A stretch of 49,325 nucleotides of DNA from PALSA-1006 sp036171275 (GTDB taxonomy: Bacteria > Pseudomonadota > Gammaproteobacteria > Burkholderiales > Gallionellaceae). The stretch spans positions 1-49,325 of the forward strand of contig JAVHQT010000028.1 of assembly GCA_036171275.1 (NCBI GenBank). Direction: 5' to 3'. Of this stretch, positions 8,138-18,066 are shown in pieces. Each line of letters opens with the position of its first letter. The first letter of the stretch is position 1. Below the pieces are notes generated by a model, which was not told the DNA's origin, did not search any database, and was given only the letters and a program-made list of their open reading frames with translations. A program made the translations under genes and the position numbers.

Positions 8138-8618
8138 TTGAAGTATTAAACCGAATTAGAGGTTAAACAGTTAGAGGTTAAAAAGAAGAATGCACTGCCA
8201 AACTTATCTTGATAGAGCATACCTTATCCTGTCGAGTAACCCGCCCCGATTTATAACATTAAATCAATGACATGCAGAAGAAGGTTGGCCATGTTGCGGG
8301 CGGTTGCAGGGTAAAAAAAAGAGCAGGAATACACTCGCTCAGCGCCTACATTTTACCCGAAGATTGACTGTGCTATCGACAGACATTTAAATTTTGCTGG
8401 TTATCCACCCGAACCCATCCACGATTTGAGTTCGGTTCAAACCGTCTTTTCTCATTCCCAATACGCTATCTTTGCCCACTGGAGAACGACTTATGGCGCT
8501 TCATCCGTGCTCCTTTCACTTGGTCGTTTTAGGGGCTGATCGTAACGCAGCTCACCATTTAAATTCACTCACCAAAGTTGCACTTCAGAGTTGAATCCGC
8601 CGCTCAATATATCGCAGA
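8138..8618. other. Intergenic region, no gene recognised
   Basis: This 481-base stretch lies upstream of the HDOD gene and downstream of the ABC ATPase gene. A direct repeat, TTAGAGGTTAAA, occurs twice at about 8155-8181, next to the HDOD start. A 33-codon plus-strand frame around 8493 (MALHPCSFHLVV...) resembles nothing I know and could be the tail of a dead insertion sequence. No tRNA or clear terminator is visible. Confidence 0.4.
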
Positions 8619-10721
8619 TTATCTGCTTTTATTGATAAGATTTGCTGACTTTAAAGTATTCAAATGGCAATTCCAATAATGATTAACTACTGGAGAATTA
8701 TTTTCTAACCTATTGATTTCAATTGGATATTTATTTTTACAAAGTTCAAATACTGCTGGGCAACGCGGATGAAAATAACACCCTAGCGGCGGATTAGCAG
8801 GCGAGGGCATTTCGCCGCTGAGCCGAATAATCGGCACGCTTTGGCTTGTGTCCACACGCGGCACGGCAGAAATTAAGGCTTGCGTATAAGGATGACGCGG
8901 ATGGTGAATGACCTCTTCAACCGCGCCGCGCTCGACAATTCGACCTAAATACATCACGCAAACTTCGTGCGCTAAATAGTCCACCACCGCTAAATTATGG
9001 GTAATAAATAGATAACTAAGCCGCAGTTCTTGCTGTAACGCTTTCAATAAATTGAGTATTTGAGCTTGAACAGAGACATCTAAGGCGCTGGTGGGTTCGT
9101 CGCAAATTAGCACTTGTGGGTTCACCGCCAACGCGCGCGCAATGGCAATTCGTTGTCGTTGCCCACCAGAAAACTCATGCGGATAACGCCATTTTGCCGT
9201 TTGCGCTAAGCCTACTTGGTCAAGCAGCTGGTCAATTCGCACTTGTCTGGCCGCACTGTTCGCGCCAATTTTTAGCGCATCCATGCCTTCTTGTAAAATT
9301 TCTGCGACGCGCATTTTAGGATTGAGCGAGGCAAACGGGTCTTGAAACACCATTTGCATGGCACCGCGATGTTCGCGTAATTGACGCGGCTTAAGTCCAG
9401 TCAGCTCGTGTCCTGCGAACCGCACTGAACCAGACGTGGGTCGAATCAGTTGCAGCAAGGCTTTACCCACCGTGGTTTTACCGCAACCTGATTCGCCCAC
9501 TAAAGCTAGCGTTTTGCCGACTGCCAAGGTGAGCGATACGCCATCCACGGCCTTGACATGCCCGATAGTGCGCTGCAACAAGCCTTGTCGAATCGGGAAA
9601 TAAACCTGCAGATTTTCAACTTGCAACAGTGTCTCTTCTGCCGCGCTGACCGTGGTTTTTTCGGTATAACCGGAAACTAACGGTACGCTGACCGTGGCGA
9701 CACAATTACTTTTTCCGGTTTCAGTATAAAGATGGCAACGCACGCCCTGCCCGCCCGCCAACACCGTCCAATTTGGAATTTGCGCATGACAAAGCGCCCA
9801 TGCTTGCTTACAACGCGGCGCAAAGCGACAGCCGCTAAACACCGTTCCCAAGGCCGGCACTTGTCCCGCAATCGCGGCTAAAGGTTGATCATGCCGAATG
9901 CCTTCTGGTTGCGCTGCAAATAATTTTTGCGTGTAAGGATGAGCAGGATTGGCAAACAATTGAGTGCGACTGGCACGCTCGACGATTTGCCCAGCATACA
10001 TGACGGCTACCTGATCGGCGTTTTCGGCCACCACGCCTAAATCGTGGGTAATCAACAACATCGCCATGCCTAAACGCTGCTGCGTTTCACGCAATAAGTG
10101 CAAAACTTGCGCTTGAATCGTCACGTCTAAGGCTGTGGTCGGCTCATCGGCGATCAATAACTTTGTCTCACCCGCTAGCGCAATCGCAATCATCACGCGC
10201 TGCTTCATGCCACCCGACAATTGAAATGGATATTCACTCAAACGACGCGTCGCGTCAGGAATGCCCACTTGTTGCAACAGCTCAATACATCGCTGCTTAA
10301 TTTGAGCCTGATCCGTTAAATTTCGCGCTAAAACCTCGGCGATTTGCTGCCCAATCTTCATGACTGGATTTAAACTTAAACCCGGCTCCTGAAAAATCAT
10401 CGCGATTTGACTACTACGCTGTTCGCACATTTCCTGTTCAGAAAGCTGCAACAAATCGATGAATGCCAAGGTAGCTGAACCGCTTTCAAACCGCACCCCA
10501 TCGGGCAACAAACGCATTAAAGACAAGGCAGTCATGGACTTACCGCAACCCGATTCGCCCAAAAGCGCAAAGGTTTCACCGGCACGAATTTCAAAGGAAA
10601 CTTCATCGACAATGCGTACCCCAGAACCCAAGGAAATGTTCAACGAAGATACGGATAAAATTGGGCTCACGGCGTCACCTTGCCGGCCACGACGCAAATC
10701 GCATCGTGGCGCATCCGCCAT
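8619..10721 (-). CDS. Dipeptide/oligopeptide ABC transporter, two-domain ATP-binding protein (YejF/GsiA type)
   Basis: A fused protein with two complete ABC ATPase domains. Domain 1 has Walker A GESGCGKSM, signature LSGGMKQR and Walker B LLIADEPT. Domain 2 has GESGCGKTT, FSGGQRQR and VLICDEPT. Each domain is followed by the oligopeptide-transporter C-terminal element with its Cys cluster (CRFAPRCKQAWALC; CYFHPRCPAVFELC). It powers inner-membrane peptide uptake. The listed start gives 700 residues, but a GTG at 10668-10670 with AAGGTGA five bases upstream begins VSPILSVSSLNI, which fits the family better (683 residues). No permease or binding-protein genes adjoin it, so its partners must be encoded elsewhere. 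Confidence 0.9.
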   Translation of the reverse strand: MADAPRCDLRRGRQGDAVSPILSVSSLNISLGSGVRIVDEVSFEIRAGETFALLGESGCGKSMTALSLMRLLPDGVRFESGSATLAFIDLLQLSEQEMCEQRSSQIAMIFQEPGLSLNPVMKIGQQIAEVLARNLTDQAQIKQRCIELLQQVGIPDATRRLSEYPFQLSGGMKQRVMIAIALAGETKLLIADEPTTALDVTIQAQVLHLLRETQQRLGMAMLLITHDLGVVAENADQVAVMYAGQIVERASRTQLFANPAHPYTQKLFAAQPEGIRHDQPLAAIAGQVPALGTVFSGCRFAPRCKQAWALCHAQIPNWTVLAGGQGVRCHLYTETGKSNCVATVSVPLVSGYTEKTTVSAAEETLLQVENLQVYFPIRQGLLQRTIGHVKAVDGVSLTLAVGKTLALVGESGCGKTTVGKALLQLIRPTSGSVRFAGHELTGLKPRQLREHRGAMQMVFQDPFASLNPKMRVAEILQEGMDALKIGANSAARQVRIDQLLDQVGLAQTAKWRYPHEFSGGQRQRIAIARALAVNPQVLICDEPTSALDVSVQAQILNLLKALQQELRLSYLFITHNLAVVDYLAHEVCVMYLGRIVERGAVEEVIHHPRHPYTQALISAVPRVDTSQSVPIIRLSGEMPSPANPPLGCYFHPRCPAVFELCKNKYPIEINRLENNSPVVNHYWNCHLNTLKSANLINKSR

Positions 10722-10973
10722 TTAGCACTCACTTGAATAAGCATTTTTTGGGGTTGCGTCATTTTGAATAGATCTAAGTTTTAGGTTGTGCAAAATTTTA
10801 GCATTCAAATCGAACAAGAGACGATGGGTAAAAATCAATGTGAACGGTCGAATCTCGTTGATTACAGAAAGAAAAGGGGCGGATTGAGCCATCTCCGATG
10901 GAGCTGGGATAGAAAACGGCGCAATTTAAAATCAATCTAATCTGACCCGATTGGTTAAATCCCATAGATTGAA

Positions 10974-11003
10974 CTATCTTGTGCGCCACTATCTTGTGCG
11001 CCA
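10974..11003. repeat. 15-bp tandem duplication across the copA stop
   Basis: ACTATCTTGTGCGCC is present twice in direct tandem. The unit contains the copA stop codon (read on the minus strand), so the duplicated copy lies in the 3' untranslated region and does not change the protein. Probably replication slippage. Confidence 0.85.
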
Positions 11004-13163
11004 CTTTTTTAACCTAAGTGCATTGCTCACAACCGAAACTGAACTCAATGCCATTGCACCGCCGGCAATCATAGGATTGAGTAAACCGAACGCTGCCAGC
11101 GGAATGCCGAGCAGGTTGTAGGCGAAAGCAAAAAACAGGTTTTGCCGAATGTTGCGCAAAGTGGCATGGGATAAATCTAGCGCATTCACCACCGCTCTTA
11201 AATCATTGTTCATCAAAGTAATGTCGGCGCTTTGTAGGGCGATGTCGCTGCCACTTTGCATGGCAAAACTGATATCGGCAACGGCGAGTGCAGGCGCGTC
11301 GTTAATGCCATCGCCCACCATGCCCACCACCTGCCCACCGGCTTTTAGTGCGACAACGTGCTGCGCTTTATCTTCGGGACGCACGTCGGCAAAATAGTCG
11401 GTGATACCGCATTGAGCGGCAATCGCTTGGGCACTGGCGGCATGATCACCGCTGAGCATCACGACCCGAATACCCATTTTTTGCAATTGACTCACCGCAT
11501 CACGGCTGCTGGCGCGTAAGGTGTCGGCAAATGCCAAGGTGCCGAGTAACTGCTGGCGCGTTGCCAGCAAAATGACGCTCTTACCTTGCGCCTGCAGTGT
11601 TGAAGAATTAATCTCTTTATAATCAATAACTTGCGAAATATAACTTGGCGAACCCAACCAGGTTTGTTCACCGTCAATCCAGCCGCTAATGCCGCTACCC
11701 GCGTGTTCGTTAAACTCAGTCACCGTTGCCAATCCCATTGTTTTTTGCTGAGCTTGGACGCTGAGCGCTTGCGATAAAGGATGGGTAGAATGTTGCGCCA
11801 AGCTGGCGGCGAGACGGAGTAATTGGTCTGCATCCAGCTGGGCGGCGGGCAAACAATCGGTCAGCATTGGCCGACCTTCGGTCAGCGTGCCGGTTTTATC
11901 CAGCACCAAAATACTCAGTTGATGTGCCCGTTCCAGCGCCGCCGCGTCTTTAATCAAAATACCACTTTGCGCGGCGCGTCCGGTGCCTACCATAATCGCA
12001 GTCGGTGTTGCCAAACCCAGCGCACACGGACAGGCGATGACTAATACTGATACGGCGTTAATCAGCGCCTGCGCGAAATCGCCGCTAATCAACCACCATG
12101 CACCCAAAGTGAGTGTGGCAAGCAGCAACACAATCGGCACAAAAACGCTGGCAATCCGGTCGGCGAGATGTTGAATCGGCGCTTTCGAGCCTTGCGCTTG
12201 TTCCACCAAGCGGATGATAGCCGCCAATTGCGTTTGGCTGCCCACCGCCAGTGCGCGACATTTAATCGAACCTTGTTGATTCAGCGTCGCAGCATACACT
12301 TTGTCATTCGGCTGTTTGTTTTGCGGCAGACTTTCGCCGGTAAGCAAACTTTCGTCCACACTGGCCGTGCCAGACAGCACAACGCCATCTACCGGAATAG
12401 CTTCGCCGGGACGCACGATAAAAATATCTTCAGGGCGAAATTGACTGACTGACACGTCCACCAGCACGCCCTCGCGTTCGACATGTGCCATTTTAGGTTG
12501 TAATTTAAACAGCGCTTCCAACGCCGCCGACGCGTGACCTTTGGCGCGGGCTTCTAACACTTTCCCCAATAAAACCAAGGTAATCAAGGTGGCGCTGGCT
12601 TCAAAATACGGCGCGTCGCCACGCCCAACTAGCAACATGGCACAGCTTAAAAAATACGCCGCACTGCTACCCAATGCCACCAGCACATCCATATTACTAC
12701 TGCCATTTTTAACGCTATTCCACGCGCCACGATAAAAACGCGCACCCGCCCAAAATTGCACCGGTGTCGCCAACAACCAAGCAAACCAAACCGGCAAGCC
12801 CAAATGAATATCGGCTAACATCAAACTCATGTCTAAAATCAACGGCGAAATCAGCACGGCAGCAATCAAAAAAGTCCGTTTTTCTTGTTGATAACGCGCC
12901 AGTTGCTCGCCTTTTTCGGCAGCAAAATCGCGCGCCACGTGCGCATCAAAACCAATCTTGCGAATGGTTTCCAGTAGCGCAGGTAAACTCAGTTGCGCAG
13001 AATTAAAACGTACGCTGGCTTTTTCGGTGGCAATATTCACCACCGCTTGCACCTCGGGCAATTGGTTTAGGGCTTTTTCTAGCCGTGCAGAACACGAAGC
13101 GCAGCGCATTCCGGTAATTTGCAGTTCAGTTTGCGTGATATTCATATTATTGTTTAAATACAA
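10989..13163 (-). CDS. copA: Copper-exporting P1B-type ATPase
   Basis: A 724-residue heavy-metal P-type ATPase. It has one N-terminal HMA domain with metal site GMRCASC (about residues 18-24), the actuator loop LLTGESLPQ, the membrane metal-binding motif CPCALGLATPTA, the phosphorylation motif DKTGTLTEG, and the hinge GDGINDAPAL. CPC indicates Cu(I) export from the cytoplasm across the inner membrane. The first residues (MYLNNN) are poor; the ATG at 13145 (MNITQTELQITG) is an equally plausible start. It lies 28 bases after parE on the same strand. No CueR-type regulator or copZ is adjacent. Confidence 0.93.
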   Translation of the reverse strand: MYLNNNMNITQTELQITGMRCASCSARLEKALNQLPEVQAVVNIATEKASVRFNSAQLSLPALLETIRKIGFDAHVARDFAAEKGEQLARYQQEKRTFLIAAVLISPLILDMSLMLADIHLGLPVWFAWLLATPVQFWAGARFYRGAWNSVKNGSSNMDVLVALGSSAAYFLSCAMLLVGRGDAPYFEASATLITLVLLGKVLEARAKGHASAALEALFKLQPKMAHVEREGVLVDVSVSQFRPEDIFIVRPGEAIPVDGVVLSGTASVDESLLTGESLPQNKQPNDKVYAATLNQQGSIKCRALAVGSQTQLAAIIRLVEQAQGSKAPIQHLADRIASVFVPIVLLLATLTLGAWWLISGDFAQALINAVSVLVIACPCALGLATPTAIMVGTGRAAQSGILIKDAAALERAHQLSILVLDKTGTLTEGRPMLTDCLPAAQLDADQLLRLAASLAQHSTHPLSQALSVQAQQKTMGLATVTEFNEHAGSGISGWIDGEQTWLGSPSYISQVIDYKEINSSTLQAQGKSVILLATRQQLLGTLAFADTLRASSRDAVSQLQKMGIRVVMLSGDHAASAQAIAAQCGITDYFADVRPEDKAQHVVALKAGGQVVGMVGDGINDAPALAVADISFAMQSGSDIALQSADITLMNNDLRAVVNALDLSHATLRNIRQNLFFAFAYNLLGIPLAAFGLLNPMIAGGAMALSSVSVVSNALRLKKWRTR

Positions 13164-13191
13164 TGAGTTATAAACTATTCAAATTGTTTAC

Positions 13192-15168
13192 TTAGATATC
13201 GCCTTCGACTTCATTGCCATGATATTCTAACCATGCGCGGCGCACCGAAGCCTCATGTTTCCCCATTAACATATTGAATATATTCATATTTTCAGAAAGA
13301 GATTGTGCGTTGACCTGTACCCGTAACGAGCGGCGCGTGTCAGGATTAAGCGTGGTGTCCCAAAGTTGCTCGGCGTTCATTTCGCCCAAACCTTTAAAGC
13401 GCGAAACCGCCCAACCACCGGCGCGTACTTTTTCTTGGCGTAACCGTTCTTCGATAGCTTGCAACTCTTCTTCATTCAACGCATACAATTTACGCAATGG
13501 TTTTTTGCCTTGCGCGGCGACATCAATCCGAAACAAAGGGGGTTGGGCTAAATAAATTTTGCCCGCTAATACCACTTGATAAAAATGCCTAAAGAACAAC
13601 GTCAGCAACAACGTGGAAATATGTGCGCCGTCCACATCGGCATCGGCCATAATGTAAATACCACTGTAACGCAACGTGGATAAATCCACCGTGTCGGTGG
13701 GCAAATGCGGATCGATACCGATGGCGACTGCAATATCGTGAATTTCGTTATTGGCAAACAGTCGATCTTTTTCCACTTCAAAAGTATTCAACACCTTGCC
13801 GCGCAACGGCAAAACAGCTTGAAATTCTTTATTCCGCCCTTGTTTTGCCGAGCCGCCAGCGGAATCACCTTCAACCAAAAATAGCTCGGTACGACTGCTA
13901 TCGCTGGAGCTGCAATCGGTCAGCTTGCCGGGCAACACCGCGACCGATGAGCCTTTTTTCTTTTCCACTTTTTGTGCGGAGCGCAAGCGACTTTGCGCTT
14001 GTTGAATCGCTAATTCGGTAATTCGTTTGCCGAAATCCACATTGTCATTGAGCCACAAATCTAACGGGTCTTTCACCATCAACGACAGCAGTCGCAAAGC
14101 GTCCCGCGACACCAGTTTATCTTTGGTTTGCCCTTGGAATTGCGGATCAAGCACTTTTGCCGACAACACAAAACTGGCGCGCGAGAACACATCTTCCGGC
14201 ACCAACTTGACGCCTTTGGGTAATAAACCATGCAATTCCGCAAAATTTTTAACCGCGTTAAATACGCCATCACGCAAGCCCGCATCGTGCGTGCCGCCAG
14301 CCGCAGTGGGAATTAAATTAACATAAGATTCGCGCACAATCACGCCTTCGGCTGACCAAACCAGCGCCCAAGCCGCGCCTTCACCTTCGGCGTAACCGCT
14401 ATCGCCACCTTTGGAAATAAATTTTTCGAGTGCAAAAATCGGTACGGCTAATTCTTGTTCCTGCAACGCCTCGATTAAATAACCGCGCAGCCCATCCGGA
14501 TAAGTCCAGGTGCGCGTTTCGCCAGTTTTTTCGGTGAATAAGGTGACACTCACGCCAGGCAGCAACACCGCTTTCGAGCGCAGTGTGCGTTCTAATTGCG
14601 GCAAAATGACATTGGGCACATCAAAATAGCGTGATTCTGGCCAAGCCCGGACCCGTGTTCCGGTACGTTTTTTGGCACAATTGCCTAGCCGCTGCAAAGG
14701 CGCTTCTGCTACGCCATTTAAAAAACGAATAAAGTGCTCGCCGCCATCGCGCCATACCGTCACCTCGACTTGGCGCGATAAGGCGTTGGTCACCGCCACG
14801 CCAACACCATGCAATCCACCGGCAAATTTGTACGCACCACCGGATTCTTTATCGAACTTTCCACCGGAATGCAACACAGTATAAGCAACCTCGACCACCG
14901 AAACGCCTTCTTCTGGATGCAGACCAACCGGAATACCACGCCCATTATCTTCGACCGATATTGATCCGTCGTTATACGCTATCACATTGATTTTATTAGC
15001 ATAATTGGCTAATGCCTCATCGCAAGCATTATCAACGACTTCGGCAATTAAATGATTCGGCGATTCAAGATTAGTGTACATCCCGGGTCGTTGGCGCACC
15101 GGATCTAATCCGCGCAACACTTTAAAGCTAGATTCGTCGTATTTTGGGGTGCTCATCGTTTTCAACAT
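13192..15168 (-). CDS. parE: DNA topoisomerase IV subunit B
   Basis: A 658-residue GHKL ATPase subunit of topoisomerase IV, which pairs with ParC to decatenate chromosomes. Seen in order: the ATP-site motifs VVDNACDEAL, DNGRGIPVG and GGLHGVGVAVTNALS, then the transducer, then the TOPRIM motifs EGDSAGGSAKQGRN and DADVDGAHI. The short length and lack of the large GyrB insertion identify ParE rather than GyrB. The preferred start is probably the fifth codon (ATG at 15156, MSTPKYDESS). It is divergent from the lexA-like gene, with about 65 bases shared between the two promoters. Confidence 0.93.
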   Translation of the reverse strand: MLKTMSTPKYDESSFKVLRGLDPVRQRPGMYTNLESPNHLIAEVVDNACDEALANYANKINVIAYNDGSISVEDNGRGIPVGLHPEEGVSVVEVAYTVLHSGGKFDKESGGAYKFAGGLHGVGVAVTNALSRQVEVTVWRDGGEHFIRFLNGVAEAPLQRLGNCAKKRTGTRVRAWPESRYFDVPNVILPQLERTLRSKAVLLPGVSVTLFTEKTGETRTWTYPDGLRGYLIEALQEQELAVPIFALEKFISKGGDSGYAEGEGAAWALVWSAEGVIVRESYVNLIPTAAGGTHDAGLRDGVFNAVKNFAELHGLLPKGVKLVPEDVFSRASFVLSAKVLDPQFQGQTKDKLVSRDALRLLSLMVKDPLDLWLNDNVDFGKRITELAIQQAQSRLRSAQKVEKKKGSSVAVLPGKLTDCSSSDSSRTELFLVEGDSAGGSAKQGRNKEFQAVLPLRGKVLNTFEVEKDRLFANNEIHDIAVAIGIDPHLPTDTVDLSTLRYSGIYIMADADVDGAHISTLLLTLFFRHFYQVVLAGKIYLAQPPLFRIDVAAQGKKPLRKLYALNEEELQAIEERLRQEKVRAGGWAVSRFKGLGEMNAEQLWDTTLNPDTRRSLRVQVNAQSLSENMNIFNMLMGKHEASVRRAWLEYHGNEVEGDI

Positions 15169-15196
15169 TTCACTTTATTGATCTTTAACTCGGCGA

Positions 15197-15225
15197 TTGA
15201 CTTCCGAACGTTCGTTCTATATCTT
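15197..15225 (+). promoter_or_regulatory. Promoter with embedded GAAC-N4-GTTC LexA-type operator
   Basis: A -35 box TTGACT (15197-15202), a 17-base spacer and a -10 box TATCTT (15220-15225) precede the lexA-like start at 15234. The spacer contains CGAACGTTCGTTCT (15205-15218), which fits the CGAAC-N4-GTTC operator known for Gram-positive-type LexA rather than the CTGT-N8-ACAG box of enteric bacteria. The position implies autorepression. Confidence 0.6.
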
Positions 15226-15233
15226 ACCTAGCC

Positions 15234-15809
15234 ATGACAAACGACGCAAATTATCTCACCAAGCTTCAGGATTATTACGCAGACAACCAAGTCTTGCCGC
15301 CCTATTCCACCATTATGACGCTGTTAGGCTTTAAATCTAAATCCCCTGTGGCAGTCTTAATTGCCAAACTCAAATTGCAAGGCTTCCTTGAATCTACGCC
15401 CGAAAAACGGCTAAAACCGGGCAAACGCTTTTTTGAACGTCCGATTTTTGACAGTGTTCGTGCCGGCGCACCTAGTCCTGCCAGTGATAATCATTATGAT
15501 ACTTTGACGATTGACCAGTATTTAGTCAGCCATCCCTCCAACACGGTGCTAATTAACGTCAAAGGTGATTCCATGATTGATGCCGGAATTTTGCCCGGTG
15601 ACACCGTGATTGTAGAAAAACGCGGTCCAGCCAATATCGGTGATATGGTCGTAGCGATTGTGAACAATGAGTTTACCCTCAAAACCTTGGGCAGCGAAAA
15701 AGGCAAGTTTGTGCTGATTCCTGCTAATCCTGCCTATCCGGTTATTCGTCCGCAAGGCGATTTAGAAATTTTCGGTATTGTGGTCGGGCAGTTCAGAAAA
15801 TATAAATAA
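15234..15809 (+). CDS. lexA: LexA-family self-cleaving repressor
   Basis: A 191-residue protein with an N-terminal winged-helix region (residues about 5-65) and a C-terminal S24 peptidase domain. Self-cleavage features are intact: the scissile Ala77-Gly78 in VRAGAPSPAS, the nucleophile Ser113 in GDSMIDAGILPGD, and the general base Lys150 in FTLKTL. LexA blocks SOS genes until RecA filaments trigger its cleavage. The DNA-binding part (PPYSTIMTLLGFKSKSPVAVLI) differs from E. coli LexA, in keeping with the non-enteric operator found in its promoter. It could be a second LexA-like regulator rather than the main one; no SOS gene is next to it. Confidence 0.8.
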   Translation: MTNDANYLTKLQDYYADNQVLPPYSTIMTLLGFKSKSPVAVLIAKLKLQGFLESTPEKRLKPGKRFFERPIFDSVRAGAPSPASDNHYDTLTIDQYLVSHPSNTVLINVKGDSMIDAGILPGDTVIVEKRGPANIGDMVVAIVNNEFTLKTLGSEKGKFVLIPANPAYPVIRPQGDLEIFGIVVGQFRKYK

Positions 15810-15818
15810 GCGTAAGTG

Positions 15819-16610
15819 TCACTTTGCTCTGATTGACCAAACGCTTAACACGGCCGGCAGCGACAATGCCACACTCACCAAGGCAATCAGCACCAAAAAG
15901 ACTTGCGTATTCGGAAAATGGCTATCGTAAAAAAACACCGTCCACAACGCAACGGCGATTAACACCGTGGTGACCGTGCGTTGAAAATAGCGATTTTTAG
16001 CCATATTCGGTGTGCGTCCAGCGATTAAAATTCCGCCCATTGCCGATAGCCAACCGCCTAACATTCCGCCAAGAACATCCAACGGCCAATGAGCGCCGCA
16101 GGCAATTCTGGATAATCCAACTAGCAATGCCAGCCCCAGCATTGCCCATTTCATTCCTTCCTTCACCGAATGCAAACACACCAAACCCGCTAACAGAAAA
16201 ATAGTGGTGGTATGTCCAGACGGAAAAGCGTTGTGCGCCAGTACCGGACCAAAAATCTGAAAGCTATCCAGCGGCAAAACGCCGGCGGGACGAAGTGACG
16301 AAAAAATGCTTTTCAAGCCATGTGACCATAAACTGGCTAACACGGCAGCCAGCACGAATTTCCAAACAATATCTGGACGCCGCCCCACAAAAGGCAAAAT
16401 CAGCATTAATCCTAACGTGGTATCGCCCAGCATGGTGAGATGACTCCAAAACCCCGCCCCGATTGGCGACAAAAATTGATTAAGTAATTGAAATAATTGA
16501 ATATTTTTATTGCTTAACCATAAAACGACTAACGCATTTACCGAGAAAATCGGCACGCCCCAGCGCCAATAAAAAGCAATTTTGGAAGTTGAATTAAGGT
16601 TTAAATCCAT
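15819..16610 (-). CDS. PAP2-family membrane phosphatase
   Basis: About 263 residues from the ATG at 16610 (MDLNLNSTSKIAF); a longer frame extends to 16700 but would run far into the preceding gene. It has several membrane segments and the three PAP2 motifs: KSIFSSLRP, PSGHTT, and SRIACGAHWPLDVLGG. Enzymes of this type remove phosphates from lipids such as undecaprenyl diphosphate, phosphatidylglycerol phosphate or lipid A on the periplasmic side. Its start overlaps the end of the ArnT-like gene by 17 bases, so the two are co-transcribed. That pairing suggests lipid A or polyprenyl-phosphate sugar modification, but the substrate cannot be fixed from sequence. Confidence 0.85.
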   Translation of the reverse strand: MDLNLNSTSKIAFYWRWGVPIFSVNALVVLWLSNKNIQLFQLLNQFLSPIGAGFWSHLTMLGDTTLGLMLILPFVGRRPDIVWKFVLAAVLASLWSHGLKSIFSSLRPAGVLPLDSFQIFGPVLAHNAFPSGHTTTIFLLAGLVCLHSVKEGMKWAMLGLALLVGLSRIACGAHWPLDVLGGMLGGWLSAMGGILIAGRTPNMAKNRYFQRTVTTVLIAVALWTVFFYDSHFPNTQVFLVLIALVSVALSLPAVLSVWSIRAK

Positions 16611-18066
16611 CGCAAGCATAAAAAGAAAAAGTTGAAACACGATGCTGATGAACCAAAACTGGCATACGTTCGCGCAGCTGACAATGTGAAAACTGCCCAT
16701 TTCCTCCGGTTAAAGGCACGGCTTGTGCAGTTGGCCACAAGACTAAAATTCCCTGCGCACCGTTTTTCGGTGCATCAAACCAGATGTCAAATTGGTCGTA
16801 GCGTTGATCGGTAATTTGCACCATGCTTGGACGCGCATACCAAGCTAATCGGCTACCCAAAGTCCAATTATCTGTGAATAAAACAGGAGGGTTGCCGGTT
16901 TTTTCTACCGGCAATTCGCGTCGCAATTGTTCGGCGCGCTGGGCAGCGGCTTGCCATCCGTATAAATCTTTTAGCGGGTTTTCATTATCTTTAAAAGGTA
17001 AAAATGGATGTAAAAACTCAATAAAAATCAATAAGATAGCGAACAATGAATAGCCGATTGACGCACTAAAAAGCCAGCGTACCCAACGACGCGTCCAATG
17101 GCGACACACCCATTGCGCCGTTAACGGCGTCAGCCCCGCCCAAGCGAGAGCAACCCAATGCGGCAAGGTCATTTCAAAACCGGCTCCCCAGCCAAATAAT
17201 AGCAAAATTGGCAACGCCAACGCCAAACATAAACTCGCCGCCGGTTCGCGCCATTTAGCCAAATTCGCCAAGGCCGCAATGACTGCAAAAATGAGTAATG
17301 CCGGGCCATAAGCCAGTAATTGCGCCAGTTGTGATAAGCCAAAACGGTGAATTTCCCAAGTGGGCTTGCCCGTACCGTGATGCAATTGGTATAAAAATGA
17401 AATCCAGTCATGGTGCGCATTCCAATACAAAATTGGCAAAAGGAGTAATGAACTCAGCAACATCGCTAACCAGGGCCAGGGCGTGCGAAATTGCCGCCAC
17501 TGCCCATGAATCATTAAACCGAGTAACACGGTCAGCACTAAAGTGATCGCGGTATATTTGGACAGTGCCGCTAGACCCAGCAAAACACCGAGCGCTAGCC
17601 AGAATTTTTCGCGCCCCTGAATCAGGATTAAATGTAGCGTCCACACGCTCAATAAACCGAATAACAATAAGGGCGTATCCGGCAACATTGCTAGCCCAAT
17701 CAGCTGAAACATTGCACCTGATTGCAATAACAGAACGCTGACAAAACCGACCCAAGGCGATTGATGAGGAAAGAGCGTGAGCGTGAATGAGTACAACGCC
17801 AGTCCGCTCAAGGAGAATAAGGCAATCGGCATTAAGCGCAGCGCCAAATCCGATTGGCTGACTGGTAAAACTAGCGCTTGCAGCCAACCAATCATGGGCG
17901 GGTGATCGAAATAACTCCAATCTAAATAAAAACCATACAGTGCGTAATGCGCTTCATCTACGCTCAAACCAATCTGGCTAGCGGCAAAACCGCGTACTAA
18001 TGCCGTCAAGCCCAACAACAAAAGGGTCGCTTGCCAAGGGGTCAGTCGTTTTAAAAATTTGAACAT
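16594..18066 (-). CDS. ArnT-like family 39 glycosyltransferase
   Basis: A 490-residue integral membrane protein of the PMT/ArnT family. The first periplasmic loop carries SVDEAHYALYGFYLDWSY and FDHPPMIGWLQAL, with the acidic residues used by GT-C enzymes. About ten further hydrophobic segments follow, then a soluble C-terminal part. Such enzymes transfer sugars from polyprenyl-phosphate carriers to lipid A, proteins or glycans on the periplasmic face. It is translationally coupled to the PAP2 phosphatase downstream. No other arn genes are nearby, so an aminoarabinose role is not supported. Confidence 0.8.
   Translation of the reverse strand: MFKFLKRLTPWQATLLLLGLTALVRGFAASQIGLSVDEAHYALYGFYLDWSYFDHPPMIGWLQALVLPVSQSDLALRLMPIALFSLSGLALYSFTLTLFPHQSPWVGFVSVLLLQSGAMFQLIGLAMLPDTPLLLFGLLSVWTLHLILIQGREKFWLALGVLLGLAALSKYTAITLVLTVLLGLMIHGQWRQFRTPWPWLAMLLSSLLLLPILYWNAHHDWISFLYQLHHGTGKPTWEIHRFGLSQLAQLLAYGPALLIFAVIAALANLAKWREPAASLCLALALPILLLFGWGAGFEMTLPHWVALAWAGLTPLTAQWVCRHWTRRWVRWLFSASIGYSLFAILLIFIEFLHPFLPFKDNENPLKDLYGWQAAAQRAEQLRRELPVEKTGNPPVLFTDNWTLGSRLAWYARPSMVQITDQRYDQFDIWFDAPKNGAQGILVLWPTAQAVPLTGGNGQFSHCQLRERMPVLVHQHRVSTFSFYACDGFKP

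Noticed and set aside
13192..15168. gyrB
   Set aside because: The length (about 655 residues) and lack of the GyrB insertion fit ParE. The residue patterns alone do not exclude GyrB fully, but ParE is much more likely.
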